Shown: positions 6,692 through 16,170, counted from the stretch's first letter. The stretch: DNA of 50,635 bases from JAAYLC01 sp035654795 (GCA_035654795.1 DASRWC010000050.1:1-50635), one strand, 5' to 3'. Notes: a model not told the origin generated them from the sequence alone. A program made the numbers and translations.

Positions 6692-8320
6692 CTACAAATG
6701 CTTCTGCATATCTTCTAATCCTTCATCTAATGCTTCGTGTTTTACTGCTATGGCATTCATATACCTCTTCAGTTCTTTCTTAATTACCGGCGTTAGAATT
6801 ACAACTCCGATAATATTAGGGACTACCATGGCGAAAATCATGGCATCTGAAAAATCGATAACCGAACCCAGACTTATAACTGCTCCAACCCAGATAAAGA
6901 TGCAAAAAAGAGCTTTATAAATCAATTCAGTGATTTTTCCTCTCCCAAAAAGATAGATCCATCCTTGTAATCCATAATAGGCCCAGGAGATCATTGTTGA
7001 GATGGCAAACAAAATGACAGCAATGGTCAAAACGATGGAGAAATGAGGCAGCACACTGTCAAAAGCAATTGCTGTCAGTTCTACTCCTTCCTTTATTTCT
7101 ACTCCATATTCCATAAATTGCCCGTCAAAGTTGGTTATGATTATTACCAAGGAAGTCATGGTGCAAATTAATACGGTGTCAATGAATGGTTCCAGAAGTG
7201 CTACAATACCTTCTGAGGCCGGATATTTCGTTCTAACTGCGGAGTGTGCAATTGCTGCCGAGCCTACTCCCGCTTCATTCGAGAATGCACCTCGTCTAAA
7301 ACCTTGAATCATCACCCCTACTGCCCCACCGGCTATTCCGAGACCGGAAAATGCACCTTCTAAAATTAATCCGAAAGCACTTCCAATATGATCATAATTG
7401 ACTCCCAGCACCACTAATCCTCCAAGAATGTATATAGCTGCCATAAACGGAACCACTTTTTCGGTAACCATTGCAATTCTTTTGATTCCGCCAATAATCA
7501 CTACTGCCACAATTATTGCCATGGCTGCACCAAACCACATACTGCCTGAAGTACCTTCTAATTCAAATAATTTCACAAATTGGGCTGCTGCTTGATTTGA
7601 CTGGAACATATTTCCTCCTCCGAAAGAACCACCTATTACAAAAATTGCGAACAATATGGCCAACACTTTTCCTAATTTGGCATATCCCTTTTGTTTCAGA
7701 CCTTTTTTGAGATAATACATTGGACCTCCATAAACGGTTCCATCCGGGCCCACATCCCGGTATTTTACTCCTAATGTACATTCTGCAAATTTTGATGCCA
7801 TTCCTAAAATGCCTGCCACCATCATCCAGAAAGTAGCTCCCGGTCCTCCGATTGAGACAGCCACAGCTACACCGGCAATATTTCCTAAACCCACGGTAGC
7901 AGAGAGTGCGGCGGTTAGTGCTTGAAAGTGAGAAACTTCTCCATCTGCTCCCTCCTGTTCCCTCAGTTCTTTAAGGAGTTCTGCTTGTTCTTCAGGAGCT
8001 ACATCGGCATAGAGAGTGTCTGCTCCATGTTTTTCAATATCCTCATACTTCCCTCTCACTACGCGTAGCGCGGTGAAAAAACCGGTGAAATTGATGAGTT
8101 TAAAATAAATTGTGAAATAGGAAGCCCCGCCAATCAGCACGATCAATACCCACGGAATAGTGAAATATTCGCCAAAATGAAGTTCATAAAAAATGGCTTC
8201 AACAAACCAGCCGGTGTATCTACTAAAAAGGGAATCAATTTTCTCTGCGGCGGTAACTTCTTGAGAATAAGCAAAAACCGATGAAAAAAGGGTCACAATG
8301 ACAAGCAGAGTATTCTTCAT
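6692..8320 (-). CDS. Alanine/glycine:cation symporter (AGCS) family
   Basis: This is a 542-residue inner-membrane transporter with about ten hydrophobic segments. The AGCS signatures are present: a GLGNIAGVAVAVSIGGPGATFWM segment (core GLGNIAGVAVA), the KYRDVGPDGTVYGGPMYYL loop (core GTVYGGPMYYL), and SNEAGVGSAAIAHSAV. The family imports alanine or glycine together with sodium. The protein is somewhat longer than bacterial AGCS members, with an N-terminal signal-like helix before the first core helix and an acidic/glutamate loop at about 110-130. The start ATG at 8320 is the first in frame. It is followed 52 nt later by the ComEA-like gene. Confidence 0.92.
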   Translation of the reverse strand: MKNTLLVIVTLFSSVFAYSQEVTAAEKIDSLFSRYTGWFVEAIFYELHFGEYFTIPWVLIVLIGGASYFTIYFKLINFTGFFTALRVVRGKYEDIEKHGADTLYADVAPEEQAELLKELREQEGADGEVSHFQALTAALSATVGLGNIAGVAVAVSIGGPGATFWMMVAGILGMASKFAECTLGVKYRDVGPDGTVYGGPMYYLKKGLKQKGYAKLGKVLAILFAIFVIGGSFGGGNMFQSNQAAAQFVKLFELEGTSGSMWFGAAMAIIVAVVIIGGIKRIAMVTEKVVPFMAAIYILGGLVVLGVNYDHIGSAFGLILEGAFSGLGIAGGAVGVMIQGFRRGAFSNEAGVGSAAIAHSAVRTKYPASEGIVALLEPFIDTVLICTMTSLVIIITNFDGQFMEYGVEIKEGVELTAIAFDSVLPHFSIVLTIAVILFAISTMISWAYYGLQGWIYLFGRGKITELIYKALFCIFIWVGAVISLGSVIDFSDAMIFAMVVPNIIGVVILTPVIKKELKRYMNAIAVKHEALDEGLEDMQKHL

Positions 8321-8439
8321 AGAGAGGGAGATGAATGATTTTTCGATTTAAAACACAGCAAGATGCCGAAAAAATCTTTCATTCTCAAAGAATTTCCCAA
8401 TAAATTGTTAACAGGGCACGCCGAAGATTCTATTTAGTA

Positions 8440-8670
8440 TTAAAGATCAAAGACTGATGTGCGCTTGGAGTTTATCAGATCCTTTAGGCGCAATAGGAAA
8501 GCTAAAGTCAGGTAAATTGCAAATCCGACACCGAGAGTTGCAAACGACAAGTAAATGAAAAACAACCTGACATTTTTGGCCCGCATCCCTAACCGATCTG
8601 CAAGTCTGGAGGAGACATAAAACCCTCGTTTTTCAAAAAAGTATCGAATCGAGTACACTAACTTTAACAT
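8440..8670 (-). CDS. Small PspC-domain membrane protein
   Basis: This 76-residue protein starts at the ATG at 8670. The frame can be extended upstream, but the extension has no conserved character and contains a -7-like sequence. It has the PspC layout: an amphipathic start (YSIRYFFEKRGFYVSSRLADRLGMRAKNVRLFF is the region; core RLADRLGMRAKNVRLFF), then one long hydrophobic stretch (IYLSFATLGVGFAIYLTLAF) and a charged tail. PspC proteins work in membrane-stress responses in proteobacteria; the role of these short flavobacterial versions is unclear. It stands alone between the symporter and the T9SS cargo gene on the same strand. Confidence 0.7.
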   Translation of the reverse strand: MLKLVYSIRYFFEKRGFYVSSRLADRLGMRAKNVRLFFIYLSFATLGVGFAIYLTLAFLLRLKDLINSKRTSVFDL

Positions 8671-8675
8671 AGATT

Positions 8676-8683
8676 CAAAAGTA
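8676..8683 (-). promoter_or_regulatory. -7 element of small PspC gene
   Basis: TACTTTTG on the minus strand, six nt before the chosen ATG. This would give an almost leaderless mRNA, and no matching TTG was seen, so the call is weak. Confidence 0.35.
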
Positions 8684-8791
8684 ACACACCTTCTCAAGTC
8701 CTTATAGTTTCCCTTCTCTTGTTTGGTCTTTATAGGAATCAAAATCTCAACTAATCAGTCGATGATGCGATAAAAACCAATTTTCACAGCA

Positions 8792-11700
8792 TTATTTTTT
8801 AATGAGTTTGAAAACTTTCTCTTGCCCTTTGTTTTTTATTTTTACAAGATAGATTCCTGATGCGAGGTTCTCTTTCACTATTATTCTCACAGAACCTGCC
8901 TGTTCAGCAGACTCCGTATGAGCTATCATTCTACCCGCTAAATCAGCAATTGAAACTTCCACTTCACCCGATATATTTTCTCCTGCAATGTAGAATGTAT
9001 TTCCTTCTACCGGATTTGGAAAAAGCGTCAGGTGTTGATTCGAAATTTCTTGAATGGTCAGACTACTTTCAACCAGAATACGGAATCTATCGGAAAGTTT
9101 GCTTTCAGGATTATCGTCTATTGTAAAGGGAACAATTGTTTCGCCGGCTATAAAAGGAGTTCGATTTCCGGTATAGGCATCTTCCAAGATGAACACGAAA
9201 CCATCAAGGCCTGAGACATCTATTTTGAAGATATAATCCGTATGGCGGTATCCGCTGCTAAACAACCGGAATTCTTCGGCATCTGTGGGCATTGCCCGTT
9301 TCTCAATGCTTAAATAGGTTCCATTATGATCAATTCCTAAGTTCTCGTAAAAATTGAAAGGTTTTACCGCATCTTCCGCAGTTACTTGATTACTAAAAGC
9401 GGGATCGAAAAGAATAGAAAATGCATCGTGTACCGGGCCTTGATTTTCATAATTTTCCCTTGTAAGTAGTTGTACGTTTATCAAATGCTCTGCTGTAATT
9501 TGATTGCTCGTTATACTGGTAGAGGAAAAATTTCCGGGAGCTTTCGCTGCTTCAGTAAATGTTATCGATGATACACCATTTGTTTGTGTAGCATATTGAG
9601 CTGCCTGTCCCGGTTGTAAAAAATTATTGGCTGTTGAGCCCATACTATTTGTTCCGGAGGGGAGAGAAACCGTAACATAAGCTCCGTAATCTCCCTGTGA
9701 AGGATCGTAAATGTAGTAAAAACCCCGATTCACGTTAGTACCGTTTGCAAAAACCGTGTTTACATTTACAGCGGATTGGTATGGATTTCCAAACATGGCA
9801 AAATCTCCGGCATTCACAGTGGCATAAGTTTGTGTCTGGTTTCCTCGGAATAATGTTCCCTTAGCTCTCAAGGTTGTAGCGCTAAAAGAGGAGTTGCTAT
9901 CCAGGTTCACACTTCGGTCACCTCTGATGAACATGAGATAAGAATCGCCTGCATTTAAATTCGTCGCGTCTGTATTACCAATGGCTACAAATTGCTGGCC
10001 GGGGACATCAACAAAATACATGGAACTGTTTCCCGTTTGTGTTGCATCAAATCCATTGGTTTGATCCACGGTTGTTCCTGTAATATGCGTTCCAAATCCC
10101 GGAGCAGGGTTATCCATTCTGCTGATTGCTCCTTCTTGCCAGTTATCATGAATACTTCCGGAAGTGGTTACTGCACTACTCACCATTCTGTAAGACCGTC
10201 TATCGCGCATGTAGCGTTCAACTATGGCCAATCCGGTTATTTGAGATGTAGGAGAAACATATCCCAACTCTCCATTTAGCAGTGGTGAACTTTTAAAAAC
10301 CAGATCTCCTTCAATGGTTAAATTTCCATATAGATTTAGCACGCTCTCGATATTCATTTTCGCTCCTGCAAGGATTCTAACATTTCCAATGGTTGTAGGG
10401 GCTGTAATCGATGTAGATCCGTTTATGACAAGAATACTCTCTGAGGCTGTAGTGATGCCACTGGGATCCTGTGGAGTCCAACTTCCGTTTTGGTAAACGT
10501 ATTCCACTCCTTCTATTTCTTGAATATGAATATCGTCCAGGAATAAAAAATATTGATTTGGGGCGGAATAAGCATTAAAGCCTATGTAATAATTTTTTGA
10601 TTCGTCAACTTGAAAGAGGACGGTATTGATTTGCGGAGACCCTGTATTAATATTTGGATGATCTGCCAAAACCGCAGTCATTGCACTGAAAGTATTTTGA
10701 TCTCCAATGGCAACTTTCATTTTTTCGTTAAGGATATTAGAATTGTTTCCGTATTTATAGGATAATTCATAGATTTTCCCCACCTCCAGATACACAGCTT
10801 GAGTATAAAGCCAGGCATTTGCCGGATTCCGGTGCCATCGGTAATAAGCAAAACGACCGGAGAATCCGCTGTTGTTTCCCTCTGCTCTCACCCAATTATT
10901 TCCGGTTCCGGCATTTTCAAGAAATATACAGTTTGTAGCATCCTCAAAATCCATAGTATAAGGAAGGGTTGCGGGGGTGCAGGCGGTGGAAAACACGTGA
11001 GGTCCTGTCCAGGAGCTTTCATTTGATGCACCACAGATGGCTCTTACATAGAAATCATATTCCGACGAGACTTGAAGATTTGTTAATGTTGTGGTAGGCT
11101 GACCGGTAACGTTTACAACATTTCCGGACAATTGCGGATTAAACCCGCTTAGACCATATTTTACTTCCCATGTAGTCTCAGACGCACCGGGAGCCCAGGT
11201 AATATTTGCTGTGGTTTCTGTAGTTCCGGTAGAATTCAATCGCGTGGGATATGGACAAGCAGCCTGGAAGCCACCTAAAATTATATAATTGGTAAAATGT
11301 AACAATTCCACTGCCTCCGGTGGATTATTAGGACTGGGTATTTCGGTATCGTTACTAAAAAGAAGAGCTCTGGCGGGAAGATGCCTATTGGTTGATGTTT
11401 TGGCAAAACTTACTGCACCTCCATTTCCGGCCTCCTTTTCTACAACTGCAACCACCAGATTGTTCATATTGTTATATGTAAAAGGGGTGGTGAAATTAAT
11501 TGTCATAAAGTTATTTACCGAAGGAAAAGATACGGTACCATCAAACACTTTGGTCAATTGTGAACCTGCAATCCAATCTGTTTCGTCTGCATAAGAAGAT
11601 TTAGACGTATGCCCTAAATATATCTCCCATTTTTTACTATTATTTGAATTTCCCGATTCGTAAAAAAAAGATATTGATGTGATGGGTCCTGAGGCGTTAA

Positions 11701-11860
11701 TCTCTTCTTGTAGAATAATTTGCTGACTGTAGGAAAATTCCAAAATGCTCTCAATCGGCAACATCGTAGTCGAACCATTTTGCTCTCCCACCGTAATTTG
11801 AGAGAGAGCATTGGCAAAAGACAAAATTAAAACAAAGGACAGAAGTAAATTTCGAATCAT
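8792..11860 (-). CDS. Secreted multidomain protein with T9SS type A sorting domain
   Basis: This is a 1022-residue secreted protein. It shows a signal peptide (MIRNLLLSFVLILSFANALSQ); a region to about residue 195 without a recognised domain; a fibronectin type III domain (about 198-290, with ANITWAPGASETTWEVKYG and LQVSSEYDFYVRAICG); a MAM/choice-of-anchor-J-like beta-sandwich starting TLPYTMDFEDATNC (about 295-455); and a long beta-rich region. The C-terminal type A sorting domain (944-1022) starts LTLFPNPVEG and ends ASGIYLVKIKNKGQEKVFKL. It would cross the outer membrane by the type IX system and lose the sorting domain. No catalytic domain is recognisable, so adhesion or surface structure is the cautious guess. 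A -7 element lies 31 nt upstream. Confidence 0.85.
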   Translation of the reverse strand: MIRNLLLSFVLILSFANALSQITVGEQNGSTTMLPIESILEFSYSQQIILQEEINASGPITSISFFYESGNSNNSKKWEIYLGHTSKSSYADETDWIAGSQLTKVFDGTVSFPSVNNFMTINFTTPFTYNNMNNLVVAVVEKEAGNGGAVSFAKTSTNRHLPARALLFSNDTEIPSPNNPPEAVELLHFTNYIILGGFQAACPYPTRLNSTGTTETTANITWAPGASETTWEVKYGLSGFNPQLSGNVVNVTGQPTTTLTNLQVSSEYDFYVRAICGASNESSWTGPHVFSTACTPATLPYTMDFEDATNCIFLENAGTGNNWVRAEGNNSGFSGRFAYYRWHRNPANAWLYTQAVYLEVGKIYELSYKYGNNSNILNEKMKVAIGDQNTFSAMTAVLADHPNINTGSPQINTVLFQVDESKNYYIGFNAYSAPNQYFLFLDDIHIQEIEGVEYVYQNGSWTPQDPSGITTASESILVINGSTSITAPTTIGNVRILAGAKMNIESVLNLYGNLTIEGDLVFKSSPLLNGELGYVSPTSQITGLAIVERYMRDRRSYRMVSSAVTTSGSIHDNWQEGAISRMDNPAPGFGTHITGTTVDQTNGFDATQTGNSSMYFVDVPGQQFVAIGNTDATNLNAGDSYLMFIRGDRSVNLDSNSSFSATTLRAKGTLFRGNQTQTYATVNAGDFAMFGNPYQSAVNVNTVFANGTNVNRGFYYIYDPSQGDYGAYVTVSLPSGTNSMGSTANNFLQPGQAAQYATQTNGVSSITFTEAAKAPGNFSSTSITSNQITAEHLINVQLLTRENYENQGPVHDAFSILFDPAFSNQVTAEDAVKPFNFYENLGIDHNGTYLSIEKRAMPTDAEEFRLFSSGYRHTDYIFKIDVSGLDGFVFILEDAYTGNRTPFIAGETIVPFTIDDNPESKLSDRFRILVESSLTIQEISNQHLTLFPNPVEGNTFYIAGENISGEVEVSIADLAGRMIAHTESAEQAGSVRIIVKENLASGIYLVKIKNKGQEKVFKLIKK

Positions 11861-11891
11861 AATTTAGATGACGTCAATGATGATAAGTTTT

Positions 11892-11899
11892 GCAAAAAT
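11892..11899 (-). promoter_or_regulatory. -7 element of T9SS cargo gene
   Basis: TATTTTTG on the minus strand, 31 nt before the ATG of the 1022-residue protein. It fits TAnnTTTG. Confidence 0.5.
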
Positions 11900-12023
11900 A
11901 CAAGTAATTATGTTGTTAGTAAATTTTTTAGGAGTATTACAATTAATAAACTACAAATTTTATTCATCCTGTATTTGCTGTGCCAGTTGAGAATTTGTGC
12001 GTATCTTTAATGAATTAAAAAAA

Positions 12024-12278
12024 ATGACTATGACTCACGACAGAGACAAGACGCAAAGAATCTATACCGGATCTGCGATGTTAGTTCAAGCTCTGGTAGC
12101 TCGGCTTGAAGAACAACATATATTCCCCATTGTGCGCGATGATCAACAAAATGCAGTGATGTTTGGTTCCGGGAGCAACTATCGCGATCAGCTTCGCATT
12201 TTTGTAGGAGAAGACGAGCTGGCTCTCGCTCAACCTATTGTAGCTGAATTTGAAAGAGAACTTGAAGAGCAGGATTAA
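12024..12278 (+). CDS. DUF2007-type putative signal-transducing protein
   Basis: This 84-residue protein starts at the ATG at 12024; a GTG-initiated extension of nine codons overlaps the promoter-like TATCTTTA at 12002-12009. The sequence IYTGSAMLVQALVARLEE, GSGSNYRDQLRIFV and the closing ALAQPIVAEFE match the small ferredoxin-like DUF2007 fold, whose function is not established. It is expressed alone. Its TAA overlaps the TAA of the convergent ABC-F gene inside the shared TTAA at 12275-12278. Confidence 0.75.
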   Translation: MTMTHDRDKTQRIYTGSAMLVQALVARLEEQHIFPIVRDDQQNAVMFGSGSNYRDQLRIFVGEDELALAQPIVAEFERELEEQD

Positions 12279-13900
12279 TTTCCTGCTCCATACATTTTAT
12301 CTCTTAGTTCTTTAATAGCCTTGTCATCCATATAATCATCAAAAGTCATATATCTGTCAATGACACCTGACGGGGTTATTTCTATAATTCTGTTGGCTAC
12401 CGTTTGTGCAAATTCTTGATCGTGTGTGGTAAGAATGGCATTTCCTTTAAAGTTTATCAGAGAATTATTAAAGGCGGTTATGGATTCCAGATCCAAGTGA
12501 TTGGTGGGTTCATCCATCATTAGAACGTTTGCTCTGATCATCATCATTCGGCTTAACATACAGCGCACTTTTTCTCCTCCCGACAGAACGTTACTTTTTT
12601 TTAACGCCTCTTCTCCACTAAACAACATTTTGCCTAAAAATCCTCGTAGATAGACTTCTTCACGTTCTTCCTCAGTCTTGGCATATTGCCTGAGCCAATC
12701 TACCAGAGATAAATCATTTTGGAAAAATTCGTCATTATCCAAAGGCAAATAACTCTGGGTTGTGGTTACACCCCACTGAAATTCTCCGGAGTCTGCTTTT
12801 TGATATCCATTCACAATTTGATAAAACGCTGTGGTAGCTCGAGAATCGCGAGAATAGAGCAGAACTTTATCTCCTTTAGCCAAATTGATATCAACATTAG
12901 CAAAAAGAACTTCGCCATCTATAGAAGCTGATAAATTTTGGACATTGAGAATTTGATCTCCGGCTTCTCGCTCTCGTTCAAAAATTATTGCAGGGTATCG
13001 GCGACTGGAAGGTTTTATTTCTTCCACATTTAATTTTTCAAGCATCTTCCTTCTTGAAGTAGCTTGTTTGCTTTTCGCCACGTTTGCGCTGAATCTCATA
13101 ATAAATTCCTGAAGCTCCTTTCTCTTTTCCTCAGCTTTTTTATTTTGTTGCGCACGTTGGCGGGCTGCCAATTGGCTACTCTCATACCAGAACGTATAGT
13201 TTCCGCTATAGTGAGTAATTTTTCCGAAGTCAATGTCACTTATATGTGTGCAGACAGAATCCAAGAAATGTCGATCGTGCGAAACCACTATAACACAATT
13301 ATCGTAGTTGGCAAGAAAGTTCTCCAACCACGTAATGGTTTCATAATCCAGATCGTTGGTTGGCTCGTCCATTATAAGCACATCCGGATTACCAAATAAG
13401 GCTTGCGCCAGTAGCACCCTCACTTTTTGTTTCCCGTCCAGATCAGCCATTTGCGTGTAGTGCAGCCCCTCATCGATGCCCAAATTTGATAATAAAGCTG
13501 CGGCATCACTATCTGCGTTCCACCCGTTCATTTCTTCAAATGCTACTTGTAATTCACCAATACGCTCTGCATTTTCATCGGAATAATTATCATACAAAGC
13601 ATCCATCTCAGTTTTGATAGCGAACAACTCTTTATTGCCTCTCACGACGGTTTCCAACACCATGAAATCATCATAGGCATTGTGATTCTGTTCTAAAACC
13701 GACATCCTTTTTCCTTTTTCAAGATGCACGTGGCCTGAAGTAGGATCTTGTTTTCCGGATAATATTTTTAAAAAGGTAGATTTTCCGGCACCATTTGCCC
13801 CAATTATTCCATAAACGTTTCCTGAATTGAACTGAGTGGTAACTTCGTCAAATAGAATACGTTTCCCAAATTGCACCGAAAGGTTTGATACTGATAACAT
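12275..13900 (-). CDS. ABC-F family ATPase (YbiT-like)
   Basis: This is a 541-residue soluble protein with two ABC ATPase domains and no membrane segment, the ABC-F layout of ribosome-associated translation factors. Domain 1 has Walker A GANGAGKST (34-42), an atypical signature LDGKQKVRVLLA and Walker B VLIMDEPTNDLD. A charged linker with RRKMLEKLNVEEIKPSSRRYP (core RKMLEKLNVEEIKPSSRR) follows. Domain 2 has signature LSGGEKVRC and MDEPTNHLD, but its Walker A region is degenerate (YSRDSRATTAF). The degenerate first signature and second P-loop resemble YbiT-type members. A TACTTTTG promoter element lies 24 nt upstream. A role in rescuing or priming ribosomes is inferred from the family. Confidence 0.88.
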   Translation of the reverse strand: MLSVSNLSVQFGKRILFDEVTTQFNSGNVYGIIGANGAGKSTFLKILSGKQDPTSGHVHLEKGKRMSVLEQNHNAYDDFMVLETVVRGNKELFAIKTEMDALYDNYSDENAERIGELQVAFEEMNGWNADSDAAALLSNLGIDEGLHYTQMADLDGKQKVRVLLAQALFGNPDVLIMDEPTNDLDYETITWLENFLANYDNCVIVVSHDRHFLDSVCTHISDIDFGKITHYSGNYTFWYESSQLAARQRAQQNKKAEEKRKELQEFIMRFSANVAKSKQATSRRKMLEKLNVEEIKPSSRRYPAIIFEREREAGDQILNVQNLSASIDGEVLFANVDINLAKGDKVLLYSRDSRATTAFYQIVNGYQKADSGEFQWGVTTTQSYLPLDNDEFFQNDLSLVDWLRQYAKTEEEREEVYLRGFLGKMLFSGEEALKKSNVLSGGEKVRCMLSRMMMIRANVLMMDEPTNHLDLESITAFNNSLINFKGNAILTTHDQEFAQTVANRIIEITPSGVIDRYMTFDDYMDDKAIKELRDKMYGAGN

Positions 13901-13923
13901 AATAGGTTCTGCAAAAATTTTTG

Positions 13924-13931
13924 CAAAAGTA
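13924..13931 (-). promoter_or_regulatory. -7 element of ABC-F gene
   Basis: TACTTTTG on the minus strand, 24 nt before the ATG of the ABC-F gene. Confidence 0.5.
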
Positions 13932-14016
13932 ACGCATTTGGTTCGTAGGAAAAAACTAGCTATTACCGGTATTTTGTTTTAACCCATATTTAACAAGTTT
14001 AATGTTGGAGGCTAGT

Positions 14017-14024
14017 TATTTTTG
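14017..14024 (+). promoter_or_regulatory. -7 element deciding the lipoprotein start
   Basis: TATTTTTG matches TAnnTTTG. It lies downstream of the first in-frame ATG (14002), so transcription would start near 14031 and translation must begin later, at the TTG at 14053. Confidence 0.5.
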
Positions 14025-14052
14025 TTGTCCATGCCCTGAAACATCCCTTATC

Positions 14053-15441
14053 TTGATTAGAAAATTACTCCTTATTGCTTTTGTCGTTCCTATTCTGTTT
14101 TCTTGTATGCACAACGACGTCCCTCAATCTACTTGGATCGGAGGAGAAATTGTCAATCCTACCTCCGGATATGTCGTTTTTGCCCAAGGGGATCGAGTGA
14201 TTGATACCGTGCCTTTAGATTCCAACAATTTCTTTCTCTATAATTCAAATGATTTAAAAGAAGGGCTTTATATCCTCAGGCATAATGAGACTCAAGTATT
14301 TTATCTACAACCCGGAGATAGCCTAATGCTTCATTTAAACACTGTAGATTTTGATGAATCTCTTGCATATTCCGGCAAAGGTTCTCAAAAAAATAATCTT
14401 TTGATGGAGTATTTTCTTGTGAATGAACAGGAAAATTTAAACCTGCCGTCTTGGTATGGGCTTTCTCCTGCAGAATTTACAAAAAAAATAGATTCTCTTC
14501 GTGTTTTAAAAGAAGAGCGATATCAAGAATTTTTGAAAGACCAAAAAGAAGTTCCGTCACTTTTTGAGCAAACGGTAAGAGCAGCGATTGATTATGATTA
14601 TTACATGAAAAAGGAGCTTTACGCCCTCGCCAATTTTTCTCGTTTATCATCAATAGATCCCTCATTCTTTAGTTACAGAGCTCAAGTAGATACGGAAAAC
14701 GAAGCTTTAAGATATTACTATCCTTATTACAGGTATCTGTTATACTATTTAGACAACCTGACTCTAAAAAAATTAGCCGCTCACGGAGATCGTTTTTCCT
14801 TCGATTTCAGCAATACTCGTTTGGAAATGATAGACAGTTTAATAAAAAACGATTCCATAAGAAATACGCTGTCACGTAATACGGCACTTCGTTTTTATTT
14901 TAATGGAAAGGAAGAGGAAGCCTTATTGGGAAAATTTTTAGCCAAATTTCAACAGATAAACAACCTACCGAAACATAATAGCGAGGTGAAACGAGTAGCT
15001 AAAACGGCTTCAACTATGGTGAACGGAAAAACGATTCCTCATATTGCGTTGCTTACTACAGAGAATACTTCTGAGGATCTTCACGATCTTATTCATAAAC
15101 CCACCGTTTTGTTTTTCTGGAGCTACAAATCTCCCACTCAAGCCATAAAAAACCACAATCGCGCAGCTGAATTAAAATCTAAGTTTCCGGAATACAATTT
15201 CTACGGTATCAATACGGATAACCATTACCGCCAATGGAGAAACTATGTTTTACAGGAAAAATATAATGAAAAAGAGGAGTTTCAGTTAGAAAACCCCATT
15301 GATTCCGAACACTCTTTGTTATTGAACAATCTGAGTAAAGCCATTATAATTGATAAAGATCTCAAAATTCTGGAAGGAAACAGTAACATGTTTCACCAGA
15401 ATTTTGAGCAATTATTGTTGGGTTACTTAAATAGAAGATAA
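14053..15441 (+). CDS. Lipoprotein with thioredoxin-like C-terminal domain lacking CXXC
   Basis: A TTG start at 14053 gives a 462-residue lipoprotein with a clean signal (MIRKLLLIAFVVPILFSC) whose lipobox is LFSC. The upstream ATG at 14002 precedes the promoter element and adds a cysteine-rich stretch without signal character. The N-terminal third (STWIGGEIVNPTSGYVVF, EGLYILRHNETQVFYLQPGDSL) resembles the DUF4369-type beta domain of Bacteroidota TlpA-like proteins. The middle is helical. The C-terminal part (VLFFWSYKSPTQAIKN, FYGINTDN) has the thioredoxin/TlpA fold, but SYKS stands where the redox CXXC should be. It is probably a non-redox envelope protein; function unknown. It converges with fsa. 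Confidence 0.65.
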   Translation: MIRKLLLIAFVVPILFSCMHNDVPQSTWIGGEIVNPTSGYVVFAQGDRVIDTVPLDSNNFFLYNSNDLKEGLYILRHNETQVFYLQPGDSLMLHLNTVDFDESLAYSGKGSQKNNLLMEYFLVNEQENLNLPSWYGLSPAEFTKKIDSLRVLKEERYQEFLKDQKEVPSLFEQTVRAAIDYDYYMKKELYALANFSRLSSIDPSFFSYRAQVDTENEALRYYYPYYRYLLYYLDNLTLKKLAAHGDRFSFDFSNTRLEMIDSLIKNDSIRNTLSRNTALRFYFNGKEEEALLGKFLAKFQQINNLPKHNSEVKRVAKTASTMVNGKTIPHIALLTTENTSEDLHDLIHKPTVLFFWSYKSPTQAIKNHNRAAELKSKFPEYNFYGINTDNHYRQWRNYVLQEKYNEKEEFQLENPIDSEHSLLLNNLSKAIIIDKDLKILEGNSNMFHQNFEQLLLGYLNRR

Positions 15442-15443
15442 AT

Positions 15444-16097
15444 TCAATTTCCTTTTTTGTAATCGGCTAAGAATTGTTGAAGTCCGATATCGGTAAGCGG
15501 ATGTTTCAGTAAACCTAAAATTGATGATAGCGGTCCGGTCATGACATCGGCACCAATTTTTGCACAGTGGATAATATGCATGGTATGTCGCACAGAGGCT
15601 GCCAATATCTGCGTGTCAAATTCATAATTATCAAAAATTTGCCGGATATCTGCAATTAATTCTAAGCCATCTGTTGACACATCATCCAGTCTTCCGATAA
15701 AAGGAGAAACATAAGTAGCACCGGCTTTGGCCGCCAGTAGGGCTTGTCCTGCAGAAAAAATCAAGGTGCAATTGGTTCTGATCCCGTGATCAGCGAAATG
15801 TTTGATGGCTTTAATTCCGTCTTTTATCATAGGAACTTTTACCACAATTTGATCGTGAAGCTCTGCCAGTTCTTCTCCTTCTCTAATTATTTCTTCAAAA
15901 TCTGTAGCTATCACCTCTGCCGAAACGTCACCATCTACAATATTACAGATGTCCACATAGTGTTTAAGAATGTTGTTTTTTCCGGTAATTCCTTCTTTTG
16001 CCATTAAAGAAGGATTGGTCGTTACGCCGTCTAAGACTCCTAAATCCTGGGCTTCACGTATCTGATCGAGATTGGCTGTATCAATAAAAAATTTCAT
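15444..16097 (-). CDS. fsa: Fructose-6-phosphate aldolase / small transaldolase
   Basis: This 217-residue protein is the size of the FSA/TalC subfamily, shorter than classical transaldolases. It carries FIDTANLDQIREAQDLG, DGVTTNPSLMAKEG (24-37), VVKVPM with the Schiff-base lysine at residue 87, NCTLIFSAGQALLAAKAGA and SPFIGRLDD. The enzyme makes or cleaves fructose 6-phosphate, or transfers dihydroxyacetone units in the non-oxidative pentose phosphate route; FSA and TalC activities cannot be separated by eye. The ATG at 16097 is 25 nt after a -7 element. The stop lies 2 nt from the convergent lipoprotein gene. Confidence 0.9.
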   Translation of the reverse strand: MKFFIDTANLDQIREAQDLGVLDGVTTNPSLMAKEGITGKNNILKHYVDICNIVDGDVSAEVIATDFEEIIREGEELAELHDQIVVKVPMIKDGIKAIKHFADHGIRTNCTLIFSAGQALLAAKAGATYVSPFIGRLDDVSTDGLELIADIRQIFDNYEFDTQILAASVRHTMHIIHCAKIGADVMTGPLSSILGLLKHPLTDIGLQQFLADYKKGN

Positions 16098-16122
16098 AGC
16101 TTTTCATTCTATTAAGAAGATG

Positions 16123-16130
16123 CAAAAATA
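16123..16130 (-). promoter_or_regulatory. -7 element of fsa
   Basis: TATTTTTG on the minus strand, 25 nt upstream of the fsa ATG and downstream of the terminator for the preceding operon. Confidence 0.55.
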
Positions 16131-16170
16131 AACAATACTACAACAACGCACCGCACTAACTGTATATAAA

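Noticed and set aside
8671..8742. Longer start for the small PspC protein
   Set aside because: The extension overlaps a -7-like element and lacks family-like sequence.
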